This document shows positions 45,854 to 56,823 of a DNA stretch of 64,000 nucleotides, one piece after another (within the stretch, counting starts at the first letter, position 1; each line of letters begins with the position of its first letter). The notes beneath the pieces are model-generated. The model had not been told where the DNA came from, made no database searches, and worked only from the letters and a program-made list of their open reading frames with translations. The DNA is from Zygnema cylindricum (taxonomy: Eukaryota > Streptophyta > Zygnematophyceae > Zygnematales > Zygnemataceae): positions 115,382 to 179,381 of the forward strand of contig JBBHKE010003298.1 in assembly GCA_037447655.1 (NCBI GenBank), in the 5' to 3' direction. The position numbers were made by a program, and so were the translations under genes.

Positions 45854-46440
45854 GTGTTGAAAAAGGGTATTTTACTCTCGGTGTCTTTCGTTAGTCTATG
45901 GTTATTCTAAAGTTCTCATACTTGTCGTAGTCATTGAGAACTGGCAGGCAGCCATGGCTATCTGAGGCAAATAGGAAGACAGGCTGAAGAAAGAGCCCCT
46001 TGCAAAAGATAGCTTGCCAAAAGCTAGAATTGATCTGGTGACCTCTCGGATAAATACCGTACGACGTAGCTGTTTGCCTTATCCAATAGGACTTGATGAG
46101 GTTTTACGTACACTATATGTGATAAATATTTAAAAAGTGACACGTTGACACATGCAAAACGAAATGAACATGAAACGTACAGTACCGCACCAAATACTTT
46201 ACCATACAAAATGACATTAAACTTCAACGACTGAAATCAAATGTCGTTCGCGATCGACGGCCCGCAAACGAGCCGAAATTTCGGAGTGGACATTTGGCGA
46301 TTGGCAAGACAATTTCGGCGGACAACAAGTGGCGAGATTTGGTTGTATAAGAGATATTAAAGGGGAGCAACTAGGGCTCAGGAGTTGACACTCGTCAACG
46401 GAGCCGCTATGAGGTACTATGGCCGTAGAAGAAGTACACT
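45854..46440. repeat. LTR-like debris
   Basis: Starts TGTTGAAAAAGG exactly where C2 coding stops. It contains ACTTGTCGTAGTCA and GCCATGGCTATCTG blocks that also occur near the start of the C-family LTR, but the rest has diverged. Probably a related LTR; ends uncertain. Confidence 0.45.
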
Positions 46441-46568
46441 GGTATGTAGAAATTAAAGGTTATTTTAATGTTTTCTAGGTTCTGTAAAATGAGGTATTAT
46501 GGCCATAGAAGAAGTACACCGGTATGTAGAAATTAAAGGTTATTTTAGTATTTTCTAGGTTTTGTAAA
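46409..46568. repeat. Two tandem 80-base units with a C-family LTR start
   Basis: The block beginning ATGAGGTACTATGGCCG recurs 80 bases later with three or four differences. Each unit includes TATGTAGAAATTAAAGG, the beginning of a C-type LTR. After the second unit the C-LTR continues to about 46668, where element E starts. Confidence 0.75.
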
Positions 46569-46668
46569 ATGCAGAAAATAAGCAAAGGCAGTCTGCCTCT
46601 AACACCTCTCTCCAGCTCCCACACTTGTCGCAGTCACTGAAAGATGGAGAGGGAGATAGAGCCAATCT

Positions 46669-47704
46669 TGTTGTTCTACAACCATCGTTGCAGGCGGTGA
46701 ACCAGCAGTAGTGGTGGAAGTAGACATGAAAAACAGCAGAAACTATCAAAGTACCTACTCAACAGCCAACTTAGATCTAACACAAAATATGACTCAGAAA
46801 GCCAATATGATTCAAATTTGCCACATTAATACACAATACAGCAAACTGAGAATTCCCAAAATTGCAGCCAAAATGACCTTGTAAACCATAAGATATGATG
46901 TCTAGAAGTTTCCCAAAAACTGCCGTTAGAAAATCATATTCCCAAAACTGGATGCTACAAAATTGTCTAAGTTCTAAGTTATATACTCACAGTGTGTATC
47001 TACTGATCTACACTAATTCGGGTAACCGTTACTACGGTTATTATCTTGACTAACGACAAAGCATCCTACCTGTACGTTACTGTACTTTAAAAACCAAATT
47101 ACTATTTCTAAAACTTGATTAGCGGAACACTATTTTTTATCACACTAAACTACCCACTCATGTTATTCAGATATTTACAGAAATTGAACCGTACACAAAA
47201 CGTTCTAACCGTACACAAAACGTTCCAAATGCTTAGTCAGCAGTGACCGCTAAAGTCCAGCCCAATGTGGTCATGTAGTACGAAGCACCTGAGTGCTTCG
47301 TCACTTGTGGTCCCACGCGAATCACGCTTGTGGTCCCTCGTGAATCGCGCTTGTGGTCCCAGGTGAATCGCGTCCGTTGGAACGAATTCGATCGACGATG
47401 GTACCGTCGAGATGTACCATATGTTTCCGGAATACTCAGGACAGATCCTGTTCGTCCGATCATGTGAATCGCATCATCAACTTTTTGACGCGTATGGCTG
47501 ATTGTCGGCGCTACTCCAAAAACCTGCATACGTTATTTCGCCGACATGTGTCCTTGCAAAAGTACGATACAGTACGATACAATCTATTGTACCTCTCGCT
47601 ATTGTAACACTAATTAAGGTAAGTTTTATAGTAGACTACTAGAAAAAATATCCTAAGTTATTTTTACCCTTATTGACTGAAATAAAGATTTATAAATTAC
47701 AACA
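46669..47704 (-). repeat. LTR of copia element E (F family)
   Basis: 1036 bases, TGTTGTTCTACAACC to AAATTACAACA, closely similar to both LTRs of F, including the MSTST gag start at its left edge on the minus strand. It interrupts a C-family LTR. Confidence 0.85.
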
Positions 47705-47975
47705 CTCCCCTAAATCTTTAGACTCAGTTACTCACTTAGTCCAATAGCATCTCTGCAACATTGTAACTAAGGAGCAGGAAGGGCTTTTGTTAACATGTCA
47801 GCCACCATCTTCTCATCTGGTAAATAACACAATTTAACGACTTTTGCAAGTACTTTTTCTCTAACAAAGTGGAGTCTAACATCCATGTGTTTGCTCTTAA
47901 AGTGATGGCTGGGGTTAGAGGCAATTGCTATGGCAGCTTGGTTGTCACACCAGATAGCTTGAGGGCCAATTTTCA
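47705..47975 (-). pseudogene. RNase H end of element E, cut at an assembly gap
   Basis: Polypurine tract complement (CTCCCCTAAATC), then the minus-strand RNase H C-terminus, nearly identical to 52632-52900 in F (HHFKSKHMDVRLHFVREKVL part). It ends at the run of N at 47976-47985, and what follows is unrelated, so the remainder of E is missing from this assembly. Confidence 0.8.
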
Positions 47976-47985
47976 NNNNNNNNNN
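47976..47985. other. Assembly gap (10 N)
   Basis: Ten N between the RNase H of element E and unrelated sequence. The true distance is unknown and a scaffolding join is possible, so the order across this point is not certain. Confidence 0.95.
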
Positions 47986-48197
47986 ACCATTCTAACAATA
48001 TACGGAGCTGTTACATTAATAAAAGGCAAGCGGTCCCACCTCTGTTTTGTGGTTCTAGATATCATGCCTATATTATCAGGGATGCTAGTGACAAACAAGT
48101 GTCCATCTTCCATGCCATGCTCTGTAGGTAAAAAATTTACCGTGAGTATCGGATAAGGGTGGCCACCGTTGGTCTGATTCACAGAAATACGATACTT

Positions 48198-48644
48198 TTA
48201 CCCTACTTCTACATCGCGCAATATTTTGAGCAAGGTCATTTGTACGGCTTTCCGAGAACTTCCGAAATCTACAAAGTCGGTGCTCGGAAAGCCGTACATT
48301 ATTCGAACGTCCGTCTGTTGCGGAAGTGTTTTTTTTTCCGGTGGGAATAGGCTATGAGTGCCATTTAAAAAATGGATGTCTCGTACCGTACCTTCTACCT
48401 GTGAACAAACAGTGATCGTAGGGACTATTATATCCGTACTATAGATCTTGGTGTTTTGTCTCCACCCTGGCGAACGGAAAATAATTACATTGTCGAGGCA
48501 TATAACAATCTTACCAAGGGAAATGATAATCGGATACGTCATTTTGGTTGGGCTACGTACAAATATGTCAAGACTTGACGGTAAATACTTTTGTCCCGTC
48601 ATTCCGTCAAAAAGATTTGTCTTTGTAAAGCGACCGCTTAACAA
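48198..48644 (-). CDS. Unidentified 148-codon open frame
   Basis: MLSGRFTKTNLFDGMTGQKY.. to ..LLKILRDVEVG. I do not recognise it. It is not low-complexity and has no transposon motif. A second frame beyond its stop (47986-48182, MNQTNGGHPYPILTVNFLPT..) has a similar composition, so both could be pieces of one decayed gene interrupted near 48190. A perfect 16-base inverted repeat lies inside it. Could also be a chance frame. Confidence 0.3.
   Translation of the reverse strand: MLSGRFTKTNLFDGMTGQKYLPSSLDIFVRSPTKMTYPIIISLGKIVICLDNVIIFRSPGWRQNTKIYSTDIIVPTITVCSQVEGTVRDIHFLNGTHSLFPPEKKTLPQQTDVRIMYGFPSTDFVDFGSSRKAVQMTLLKILRDVEVG
48241..48298. repeat. Perfect inverted repeat, 16-base arms
   Basis: TGTACGGCTTTCCGAG (48241-48256) and its exact reverse complement (48283-48298), separated by 26 bases. 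It would form a stable hairpin. No similar arm was noticed elsewhere in the window. Confidence 0.85.
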
Positions 48645-48726
48645 TTCCCCAGATTTTCGCTTTGTGCCACTCGAGTCATTCCTACCGGCTAATCAGAAGT
48701 GATGGCTTTCAACAATTCTTGACTAA

Positions 48727-49506
48727 GGGTTCGTCTCCATGTGCCTAAGTAAGGGTTTATTTCTGTCGTTTTCCTGTAAAACTTAGAGCCGTACCGCGTA
48801 ATCTCAACCTTACAAAAAAATAGAGAAAATGAGAAGTACATTTTGCGTCATCATCGAATTTAAGATGTACTACATGTTTTTGTTTTGTGTTCTTCGACCC
48901 ACGGCCACGCCGAAAAACGTCATCTTCAAACTTTTCTATAAAACACAGGGAAGATGTGTTTTAAAACAAAGAATTTTCGAAAAACAAATAGAAACAAGTA
49001 GTCGCACGTGTAAAACATTTTCAAGAAATTTCAAAAGAAATCAAGCAACGACGAAAAGTGCACGATCAGCTATGTTTTGTCCGTTTGCGTTCAGGTACGA
49101 CAAAGCAAAGTATACAATTTGTTTGGTTTTGTCCGTATGCGCCTGATACGGATTTTATTTCGCCAGTGGTCTCAAGATTCGATGTCATTTCATGTCGAGC
49201 GGACAAAAGACGCAAAGGCAAAATGCATCTTCATCAACCATGAAACGGCACAGGCTGGATGGCGGTACGTCTACAATGTCACAAAAAGTCATGCGACGTC
49301 ATAAGCAGTTACAAAAAATAACGTGCGTCATCACAGATTGTACAATGTTGACAGCAGTCACGGGCATTGTCGACGTATACAATCGTCACGCCCTTAAGTG
49401 ACAACTTCGTTTGGTACACATAGGGACACCCGAAATCCGGGTCCGCCGGGTCTGCGCTAAAATACAAAGTAAATTCTCTAAGTTTCAAATACATGGAGAC
49501 GCACCG
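48727..49506. mobile_element. PIF/Harbinger-like non-autonomous element, 780 bases
   Basis: GGGTTCGTCTCCATGTG at the left and ..CATGGAGACGCACCG at the right are near-inverted, flanked by TAA (48724-48726 and 49507-49509). It is homologous to the element split by F, and it holds CATTT at 48839-48843 where F inserted in the other copy, giving the empty site for F. No transposase frame. Confidence 0.85.
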
Positions 49507-49509
49507 TAA

Positions 49510-51096
49510 CACATGGAAACAAACTTGTTCGAGTGCAATTCAATTTAAAAGGGTTTTTTTCAGAGAGTCCAAAATTTTGAAACTCAATCTCCCTCCAAAT
49601 ATTCTTATGTACAATTTTTTCTCTCCTTAAGATACTTCACCACTACTACTTTTCTTATCAAAGCTCACATGCTTTCTCTTTCATTAGTATGACGTTATAA
49701 TTTCCTTTTTCTCTTTATTTTTTCAAACAACTCCCATTAAAAAAAATTACTATTGGTAAAAGGTAGTTTTTAGATGTTTTTATATTATGATCTGTCTATT
49801 ACTTCTCTTTTAAAAAGGGCCTTCGTGTGGAGTAGTTTAGTTAAATTGATATAAAGGCTTAAAGGCCTTAACAACAAATAAGATTCGTATAATATGTTGA
49901 TATGGTTAATCGGGCACTAAAGGTGAAAAAACGAATCTAATATAAGGTTTATGTTTACAAGTAACATTTAGGTTAAAACGTTTTTTTTGGGTTGGGGCTA
50001 CACAAGCAAGTTAGGGTAAAAATGTCAAAGGGGACTGTAGATTTGTATAGGGTTATGGCGAGGTCACCTATATATTATTATGGTCTCATTCGAATTAAGA
50101 TTATGTTGGATTTAAGGTTGTATATTCAGTCGCGTAATTGGCGCCAATGTTTCACATGAATTTAAAAGTCAAAGCAAGTTCATGAAGGTAAGATAACGCA
50201 ATTGTAAATCAAACCATATGTTTTATTATGTTTTATTTTTGTAGCAAACTGGATAGAAGATTTGAATCAAGTGATACACATATAATGCACAAGGATTTAC
50301 CATAGGACAAGGTTTTACTCCTTAGCCAAAAATAGCTTATTAAACCAAAAAATATGTTTTTCTCTAATGCGGTAGAGGGGGAAGTCTAAAGACTTATAAA
50401 AGGAGGGAAAAGAAAAAATGAACGAATACTGTCAAATGTGGATAGTGTTTTGCCATGGAAAACTAAAAGCAAGTTTTTCTCCATTGTGACAAAGGGAGGG
50501 CTTAGAGAACTACATAAAGTGAATAAACATTAGAAGCTAAGTGCAACACCTTTATTTGTGAAAATGGATGAATATTGTCAAATTTGGGCATTGTATTGTT
50601 TCTTAAAAAAAAAAAATTGTCAAAGTTAGCCAGTTAATTTTCTACACGTATGTAATAAATCTACGTCTTCAGGTGAGGCGCTTATGCCACACATGTTTTA
50701 TATATACAAGCATTTACAGTTGAGTGCATGCCTCAACATTTTAACTATTGCATATTTATTGACCGATGATATGTTAAATGCATTGTATTAACATTTCTCT
50801 CGATATTGTGAAACATTTTTTATGATTGTTACAAAAGGTATTCTGATTTACGTGGAAAACAAATAACCATGATACGACGGATCACCATCGATCAAGACAT
50901 GTACAATATTTAAAGTCAAAATTTAGAAAAAAACATTTCAGATTTCAAAACAACACTCTACAAGATTGTAATTTTGTTATTGCTCGTCATGTGCATGTAG
51001 AAAAAAAGTTAAAGGGTTTCGAACCTTCACGTGTCATAGGTCCTTTGCAAAAGTCTACGACGTGGTCGCCATATTCCCTCCCTCTGCCACTACCGC

Positions 51097-51136
<40 letters not shown>

Positions 51137-51472
51137 TTCTTGAAATGAAATAGGACAACATCAATATGGAAGGAAATAGCTCTAAAATAAAAAAAAGATT
51201 GAGTACCTTTGGGCATGGTTATGTGACAAATCGAGTGAGAAAAGACAAAAAAACAATAGGAAAGCAACATCGTAAAGTTATGAAATTAGTGGCGTCGACG
51301 TGGGGATGACGTCATAATGTCACAAAATCTTGAACATCTACAATGTCACAAAAGAAAAACTTTATTTCAAAAAGTGCGAAGTCTACAAAGTCAAAAGAAA
51401 ATGCACGCCTACAGTAAATACACGCGTACACGCCTACGTCACAAAATCATAGGGCCTACATCCGTCACAAAA
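49510..51472. other. No gene recognised; AT-rich, end part resembles the PIF-like element
   Basis: Mostly AT-rich sequence without recognisable coding. About 51000-51470 resembles the second half of the 27800-28748 element (AAATCTTGAACATCTACAA, GACGTCA.. blocks), so an older truncated relative probably lies here. It includes a 34-C run. Confidence 0.5.
51098..51131. repeat. 34-base cytosine homopolymer
   Basis: Uninterrupted run of C from 51098 to 51131. The minus-strand polyglycine frame across it is an artefact. Length may be inaccurate, as such runs are hard to sequence. Confidence 0.95.
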
Positions 51473-51592
51473 TTAGGGTGCGTCTCTGTGTGCTTAATTA
51501 AGGGTTTTTTTTGTCGTTTTCCTGTAAAACTTAGAGCCGTACCGCGAAAGTTTCAACCGTATAAAAAAATAGAAAAAAAGAGAAGTACATTT

Positions 51593-52631
51593 TGTTGTTC
51601 TACAACCACCGTTGCAGACGGTGAACCAGCAGTAGTAGTGGAAGTAGACATGAAAAACAGCAGAAACTATCAAAGTACCTACTCAACAGCAAACTTAGAT
51701 CTGACACAAAATATGACTCAGAAAGCCAATATGCTTCAAATTCGCCACAGTGATACACAATACAGCAAACTGACAATTCCCAAAATTGCAGCCAAAATGA
51801 CCTAGTAAACCATAAGATATGATGTCTAGAAGTTTCCCAAAAACTGCCCTTAGAAAATCATATTCCCAAAACTGGATGCTACAAAATTGTCTAAGTTCTA
51901 AGTTATATACTCACAGTGTGTATCTACTAATCTACACTAATTCGGGTAACCGTTACTACGGTTATTATCCTGACCAACGACAAAGCATCCTACCTGTACG
52001 TTATTGTACTTTAAAAACCTAATTACTATTTCTAAAACTTGATTAGCGAACACTATTTTTTATCACACTAAACTACAAACTAATATTTATTCAGATATTT
52101 ACAGAAATTGAACCGTACACAAAACGTTCTAATCGTACACAAAACGTTCCAAATGCTTAGTCAGCGGTGACCGCTAAAGTCCAGCCTAATGTGGTCATGT
52201 AGTACGAAGCAACTGAGTGCTTCGTCACTTGTGGTCCCACACGAATCACGCTTGTGGTCCCTCGTGAATCGCGCTTGTGGTCCCAGGTGAATCGCGTCCG
52301 TTGGAACGAATTCGATCGACGATGGTACCGTCGAGATGTACCATATGTTTCCGGAATACTCGGGACAGATCCTGTTCGTCCGATCATGTGAATCGCATCG
52401 TCAATTTTTTGACGCGTATGGCTGATTGTCGGCGCTACTCCAAAAAACCTGCATACGTTATTTCGCCGACACGTGTCCCTGCAAAAGTACGATAGAGTAC
52501 GATGCACTCTACTGTACCTCTCGCTACTGTAACACTAATTAAGGTAAGTCTTATAGTAGACTACTAGAAAAAAAATATCCTAAGTTATTTTTACCCCTAT
52601 TGACTGAAATAAAGATTTATAAATTACAACA
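51593..52631 (-). repeat. 3' LTR of element F
   Basis: 1039 bases, aligning end to end with 56765-57799; scattered single-base differences show the insertion is not brand new. The gag start is present in this copy too, as it is part of the LTR. Confidence 0.93.
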
Positions 52632-52654
52632 CTCCCCTAAATCTTTAGACTCAG

Positions 52655-53719
52655 TTACTCACTTAGTCCAATAGCATCTCTGCAAAATTGTAACTTAGGA
52701 GCAGGAAGGGCTTTTGTTAACATGTCAGCCACCATCTTCTCATCTGGTAAATAACACAATTTAACGACTTTTGCAAGTACTTTTTCTCTAACAAAATGTA
52801 GTCTAACATCCATGTGTTTGCTCTTAAAGTGATGGCTGGGGTTAGAGGCAATAGCTATGGCAGCTTGGTTGTCACACCAGATAGCTTGAGGGCCAATTTG
52901 CATATACCCAAGTTCTTGTAAAATGGACTTGACCCATAGGAGCTCCTTGAGGGCGGAAGCTGCTGCCATATATTCTGACTCCATTGTGGATTGAGCTGTA
53001 ACCTTTTGTAATTTGCTACTCCAGCAGCAAGTTCCGTCTCCAATCTTCAGAACGAAGCCGGTTGTAGATTTCCGGCTTGGCATGTCCCCATAGCTAGCAT
53101 CGCTCCACGTCTGGATTTTCACCTCTCCTCCTCCGAGAACAAGCTTGAGATTTCGAGTACCTGCAAGATATCTCAACACTCTTTTCGCTGCTTCCCAGTC
53201 TGCCCTTTTAGGATTCTGCAGACTTCTACTCAAGACTCCCACAGCTGCTGCAATGTCGGGTCTCGTACAATTCATAAAATATATAAGACTTCCAACTACT
53301 TGTCTATATGGCTTTGAAGCCATAAACTCTTCCTCCCCTGTCTCTAAACTCTCACCGACAATTATGCCTGAATCTGTATCCATTCCTTCTAATTTCTGCC
53401 TGAATTCCATGGGAGTTACGGATCCTTTCACATCTTTCATTTCAAATCTTTCTAGCATATTACCTATTGCTTCTTTCTGAGTCAACATAATCAGCCTCTT
53501 GTTTCTGTCTCTTTCTACCTGTATTCCTAAAATGTATTTGGCCTCACCGAGGTCCTTCATCTCAAACCTAGACCTTAAAGCCGCTTTAATGCGGTTTATT
53601 TCATCCATTGACTTACTTATTAATAATAAGTCATCCACATATACAGCAATGTAAAGTATCCCATCCTCCCCTTGTAAGACATATACAGAATGATCTGAGC
53701 TAATTCTCTTAAATCCCAC
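52655..53719 (-). CDS. RT C-terminal half and RNase H of element F (354 codons open)
   Basis: Open minus-strand frame to the natural end (..FCRDAIGLSE). Contains the RT active site ILYIAVYVDDLLLI, the connector KPYRQVVGSLIYFMNCTRPD and RNase H with WSDASYGD, STMESEYMAAASALKELLW, WCDNQAAIAIASNPSHHFKS and HMDVRLHFVRE, so the D,E,D,D set is complete. This is the least damaged enzyme segment in the window. The start given is the first Met after the frameshift, not a biological start. Confidence 0.9.
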   Translation of the reverse strand: MGFKRISSDHSVYVLQGEDGILYIAVYVDDLLLISKSMDEINRIKAALRSRFEMKDLGEAKYILGIQVERDRNKRLIMLTQKEAIGNMLERFEMKDVKGSVTPMEFRQKLEGMDTDSGIIVGESLETGEEEFMASKPYRQVVGSLIYFMNCTRPDIAAAVGVLSRSLQNPKRADWEAAKRVLRYLAGTRNLKLVLGGGEVKIQTWSDASYGDMPSRKSTTGFVLKIGDGTCCWSSKLQKVTAQSTMESEYMAAASALKELLWVKSILQELGYMQIGPQAIWCDNQAAIAIASNPSHHFKSKHMDVRLHFVREKVLAKVVKLCYLPDEKMVADMLTKALPAPKLQFCRDAIGLSE

Positions 53720-54290
53720 CCAGTCAAAAACTCATCTAACTTCAAATTCCACTGACGCAGGGCTTGTTTTAGCCCATACAAAGATTTCATCAATTTACAC
53801 ACTAATTCTTCCTTTCCCTTTTCAACGTACATTTCAGGTTGTTTCATAAAAATGGTTTATTCTGACTCTCCATGCAAGAAAGCAGTTTTAACATCCATTT
53901 GTTGTATTTCCATATTCTCTATAGCAGCTAGACTTAGCAAAATTCTGACAGTGGGAAATCTGACAACAGGAGAGAAGGTTTCCTCAAAGTCAATACCTTC
54001 TATTTGATTATACCCCCTTTGCCACTAGTCTCGCCTTATATCTTTCGATGGTGTTGTCCGGGTTCAGCTTCACCTTGAATACCCATTTGCTGCCGATGGC
54101 TTTTCTGCCCGGAGGAAGATCCACCAGCTCCCATGTCTCTGCCTCCATAATAGACTTCATTTCATCGTTTGTCGCCTCGATCCACTGATTTCTCTCAGGT
54201 GATGAGAAGGCCTCGTGTATCGTTAGAGGCTCCTCTGTAGCTGCAGAAAAAGCAAGAGCTTGATTGCAGACGGCTGCTAGATCTCTTTCC
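53620..54290 (-). pseudogene. Reverse transcriptase N-terminal half of element F
   Basis: 54008-54290: [53 protein letters not shown], the typical copia RT entry. A shift in a run of C at about 54010 separates it from the next part ([32 protein letters not shown]). 53620-53847 gives PEMYVEKGKEELVCKLMKSL, then a further shift near 53720. Confidence 0.85.
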
Positions 54291-55994
54291 CCCCGGAAAT
54301 TCTGAGGCTGAGATTGTCGGCAACCTCTGATTTTTCTGTTTAAGTTGAACCGTAACTTGACCCTGTACAGAGTCTGTAGTAGTTCCTTCCACCCGAGGGG
54401 TATCTTGTTGCGATGCATCCTGTAAAGGCACCAGAGGAACTGGAGAAAGAGGTGTCGCACTTGCCTGTGGAAAGTAGACTCGCTGAGTATGGTGAAAAAT
54501 GACATATTCTTGCTTTTCTTTCGCCGGTTGATCTGGCACTTTAAAAAGGTCAACCGAATCCTGTTCATCTTTAATCTGGATATTCCTAGAAATAATTACT
54601 TTCTGTTTCTCAAATACAAAAACCCTATATCCTTTTGCGTTATCATCATACCCCATAAAAATTCCTGTTAAGCCCTTAGGCTCCATTTTCCATCTATCCT
54701 GTGAAGTTTCTAGAATAAAACACTTGCTGCCAAAGATTTTTAAGTGACTAACATCAGGTTTCTTTCCAGTCCAAAGCTCATAAGGTGTGGTGATAACAGA
54801 TCTAGAAGCAATTCTATTCTTAATATAAACAGCACAGTTTAGTGCTGCAGCCCAGAATTTCAAATCTAGCCCTTTATCTGCAAGCATGGACCGAGCACTC
54901 TCTGTCACTGTTCTATTTAATCTTTCAGAAACACCATTCTGTTCTGGTGTGTAAGGAACAGTAAGATTATGACTAATACCTTCTTTAATGAGGAATTCTT
55001 CGAATTCCTTTGATGTGTATTCTCCCCCATTGTCCGATCTCAACGCCAAGATTGGAACTCCATGAAGCTTTTCCGCCCACGCTTTGTAATGTTTGAAGTG
55101 AGTGAACACTTCACTCTTATGTTGCATGAAGTAGACTTTAGTGTACCTCGAGTAGTCATCTGTGAATGTAACCATATAGTGGACGCCTCCAGCTGAAGCC
55201 ACTTGTGAAGGACCGAGAACATCAGAGTGTATTAGTTGTAGAACTTTCTCCGATCTGTGGTCCGTTTCCTGTGGAAGTGGCAATTTGTGAATCTTGCCAA
55301 GTGAGCAACCATCACATGATTTTATAGGATGAGAACTGAGAGAAACTCCCTCGACTTTTCCCAAATTCACCATTTTCTTAAGACTATCATAGTTCATATG
55401 TCCTAATCTTTTATGCCACAACTCATTGTCAGATTGTACAGTGGAGTAGAGAACATCATTTTCTTTATATTCCGCCATGTCCATCCGGTACATTTTGCTA
55501 GCATCTCTAGTCCCTGTTACTGCTACTTTCCCTTTCTTGCTAACAACCTGTCTTCCTCCTTTCAGAACAATCTCAAAGCCTTTGCTCTCCACTAATGATG
55601 TAGAAAATAGATTTTTCTTAAAGTCTGGGACATACAAAACATTGTGAAGGGTTCTCTCTACCGACTTCCCCCCCACATCTACCATCAAAGATACATCACC
55701 CTGAGCTGAGGTTTGAACACTCATGCCACAAGCATAGTAGATACTCCTTGGAGATGTTTGATGCAGATTCGTAAAAGCCGCCTTGTTCCAACACATATGG
55801 GCAGACGCTCCCGTGTCCATGATCCATCCTGCATCTTTTGGACCCTCCATGGCAGCCGCCATAGCAAATAACTCCGCCTCCTCTTGCTCATTGAAGCTTA
55901 GTGACTCATCTGCATCAGTTGCAGAAGCTGAAAAGAGAGCATTTCCACGTGAAGGATTCCAGAAAAACCTTTGTGATACTGGCTCTGTTGCCAA
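54195..55994 (-). CDS. Protease-integrase segment of element F (599 codons open)
   Basis: Uninterrupted minus-strand frame. In order: acidic start, protease motif MDTGASAHMCW (about residues 55-65), pre-integrase zinc region LWHKRLGHMNYDSLKKM..CDGCSLGKIHKLPLP with its His and Cys, integrase core with Asp in HSDVLG, RSDNGGEYTS and Glu in PEQNGVSERLNRT, then FGSKCFIL..FMGYDDNAKGYRVF and a Pro/Gln linker ending EFPGGKRSSSRLQ. All catalytic residues are present. The last 20 codons are out of register because of a frameshift near 54290, where the polyprotein should continue into RT. Confidence 0.9.
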   Translation of the reverse strand: MATEPVSQRFFWNPSRGNALFSASATDADESLSFNEQEEAELFAMAAAMEGPKDAGWIMDTGASAHMCWNKAAFTNLHQTSPRSIYYACGMSVQTSAQGDVSLMVDVGGKSVERTLHNVLYVPDFKKNLFSTSLVESKGFEIVLKGGRQVVSKKGKVAVTGTRDASKMYRMDMAEYKENDVLYSTVQSDNELWHKRLGHMNYDSLKKMVNLGKVEGVSLSSHPIKSCDGCSLGKIHKLPLPQETDHRSEKVLQLIHSDVLGPSQVASAGGVHYMVTFTDDYSRYTKVYFMQHKSEVFTHFKHYKAWAEKLHGVPILALRSDNGGEYTSKEFEEFLIKEGISHNLTVPYTPEQNGVSERLNRTVTESARSMLADKGLDLKFWAAALNCAVYIKNRIASRSVITTPYELWTGKKPDVSHLKIFGSKCFILETSQDRWKMEPKGLTGIFMGYDDNAKGYRVFVFEKQKVIISRNIQIKDEQDSVDLFKVPDQPAKEKQEYVIFHHTQRVYFPQASATPLSPVPLVPLQDASQQDTPRVEGTTTDSVQGQVTVQLKQKNQRLPTISASEFPGGKRSSSRLQSSSCFFCSYRGASNDTRGLLIT

Positions 55995-56823
55995 CCTGGC
56001 CTGTATAAACCTGTTTCATTAGCCTTCTTCAATTTAGGACAGTACTTGTATCCGTGACCCTTCTCAGAACAATAGAAACAAGTAGTAGTAGATGGCCTAT
56101 TCTGCCTCTGATTAAACTGATTCTGATTCTGGTTAAACTGATTCCTATTCTGATTGAACTGAATTCTTTTGTCAAAGTCTGTTGCAAATGCTTCAACTTT
56201 TTCTTCTCCCTCAAGGAGTTTAGTATTTGTTTCTTCCTCCAATATAAGATTATATGCTAACTGAAATGACCAGCTAGCTTTATCATGACTCTTTAATTGA
56301 TTAGACACACCCTTCATGCTACTAGGGAGACCTCGAATAAGCAAAGCTGCCTGTTGAAACTCAGGAAATGACCCCCCAACAGAAGAGTGAGCATCAATGA
56401 GCGCACGAAAATTGTCACAATACTCTACCATAGATCCCCCGTGTATTTGTATCCCCAAATTTTTCCAGCCACCAAAAGCTCCTCTTGAACATTCGCTTTC
56501 TCAAAAGCGGATTTCAGAGACGTCCAAATCTCCCTCGCCTTCTTCATTTTCAGTCGAGACATGACCAAATTTTCTGAAATACAAAGGATTAGATTGTTCC
56601 TTGCCATTGAATTCTTCTTCGCCCAAGTTGGATCTGTTTCATCAAGGGAGCCATCCAAGACCCCCAATAAGTCAGCCGTTTCAAACGACGATTCAACCAT
56701 CGCCGCCCAATAAGCATACTTTTGGCCATTGAAGATAGGAATCCTTGATGAAAGGCCCATAACCTGTTGTTCTACAACCACCGTTGCAGACGGTGAACCA
56801 GCAGTACTAGTGGAAGTAGACAT
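55898..56823 (-). pseudogene. gag of element F, one frameshift
   Basis: Minus strand: MSTSTSTAGSPSATVVVEQQ..YWAAMVESSFETADLL..EELLVAGKIWGYKYTG (56425-56823), then after a shift in a C run near 56440 GGSMVEYCDNFRALIDAHSS..PSSMKGVSNQLKSHDKASW (to 55898). It includes an Asn/Gln repeat (FNQNRNQFNQNQNQFNQ) and a CCHC knuckle CFYCSEKGHGYKYC at about 56040-56085. Particle protein and RNA binder. Usual copia gag length, so apart from the shift it is complete. Confidence 0.88.
56754..56764 (-). promoter_or_regulatory. Primer-binding site of element F inside gag
   Basis: Immediately inside the 5' LTR the minus strand reads GGTTATGGGCC. This is complementary to GGCCCAUAACC, the anticodon arm of plant initiator tRNA-Met (anticodon CAU) as I recall it. 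Priming from an internal (half) tRNA fragment is known for Drosophila copia and yeast Ty5. Here the site also encodes gag residues. Confidence 0.75.

Noticed and set aside
51055-51270. Minus-strand frame with polyglycine
   Set aside because: Created by the 34-C run; no other feature.
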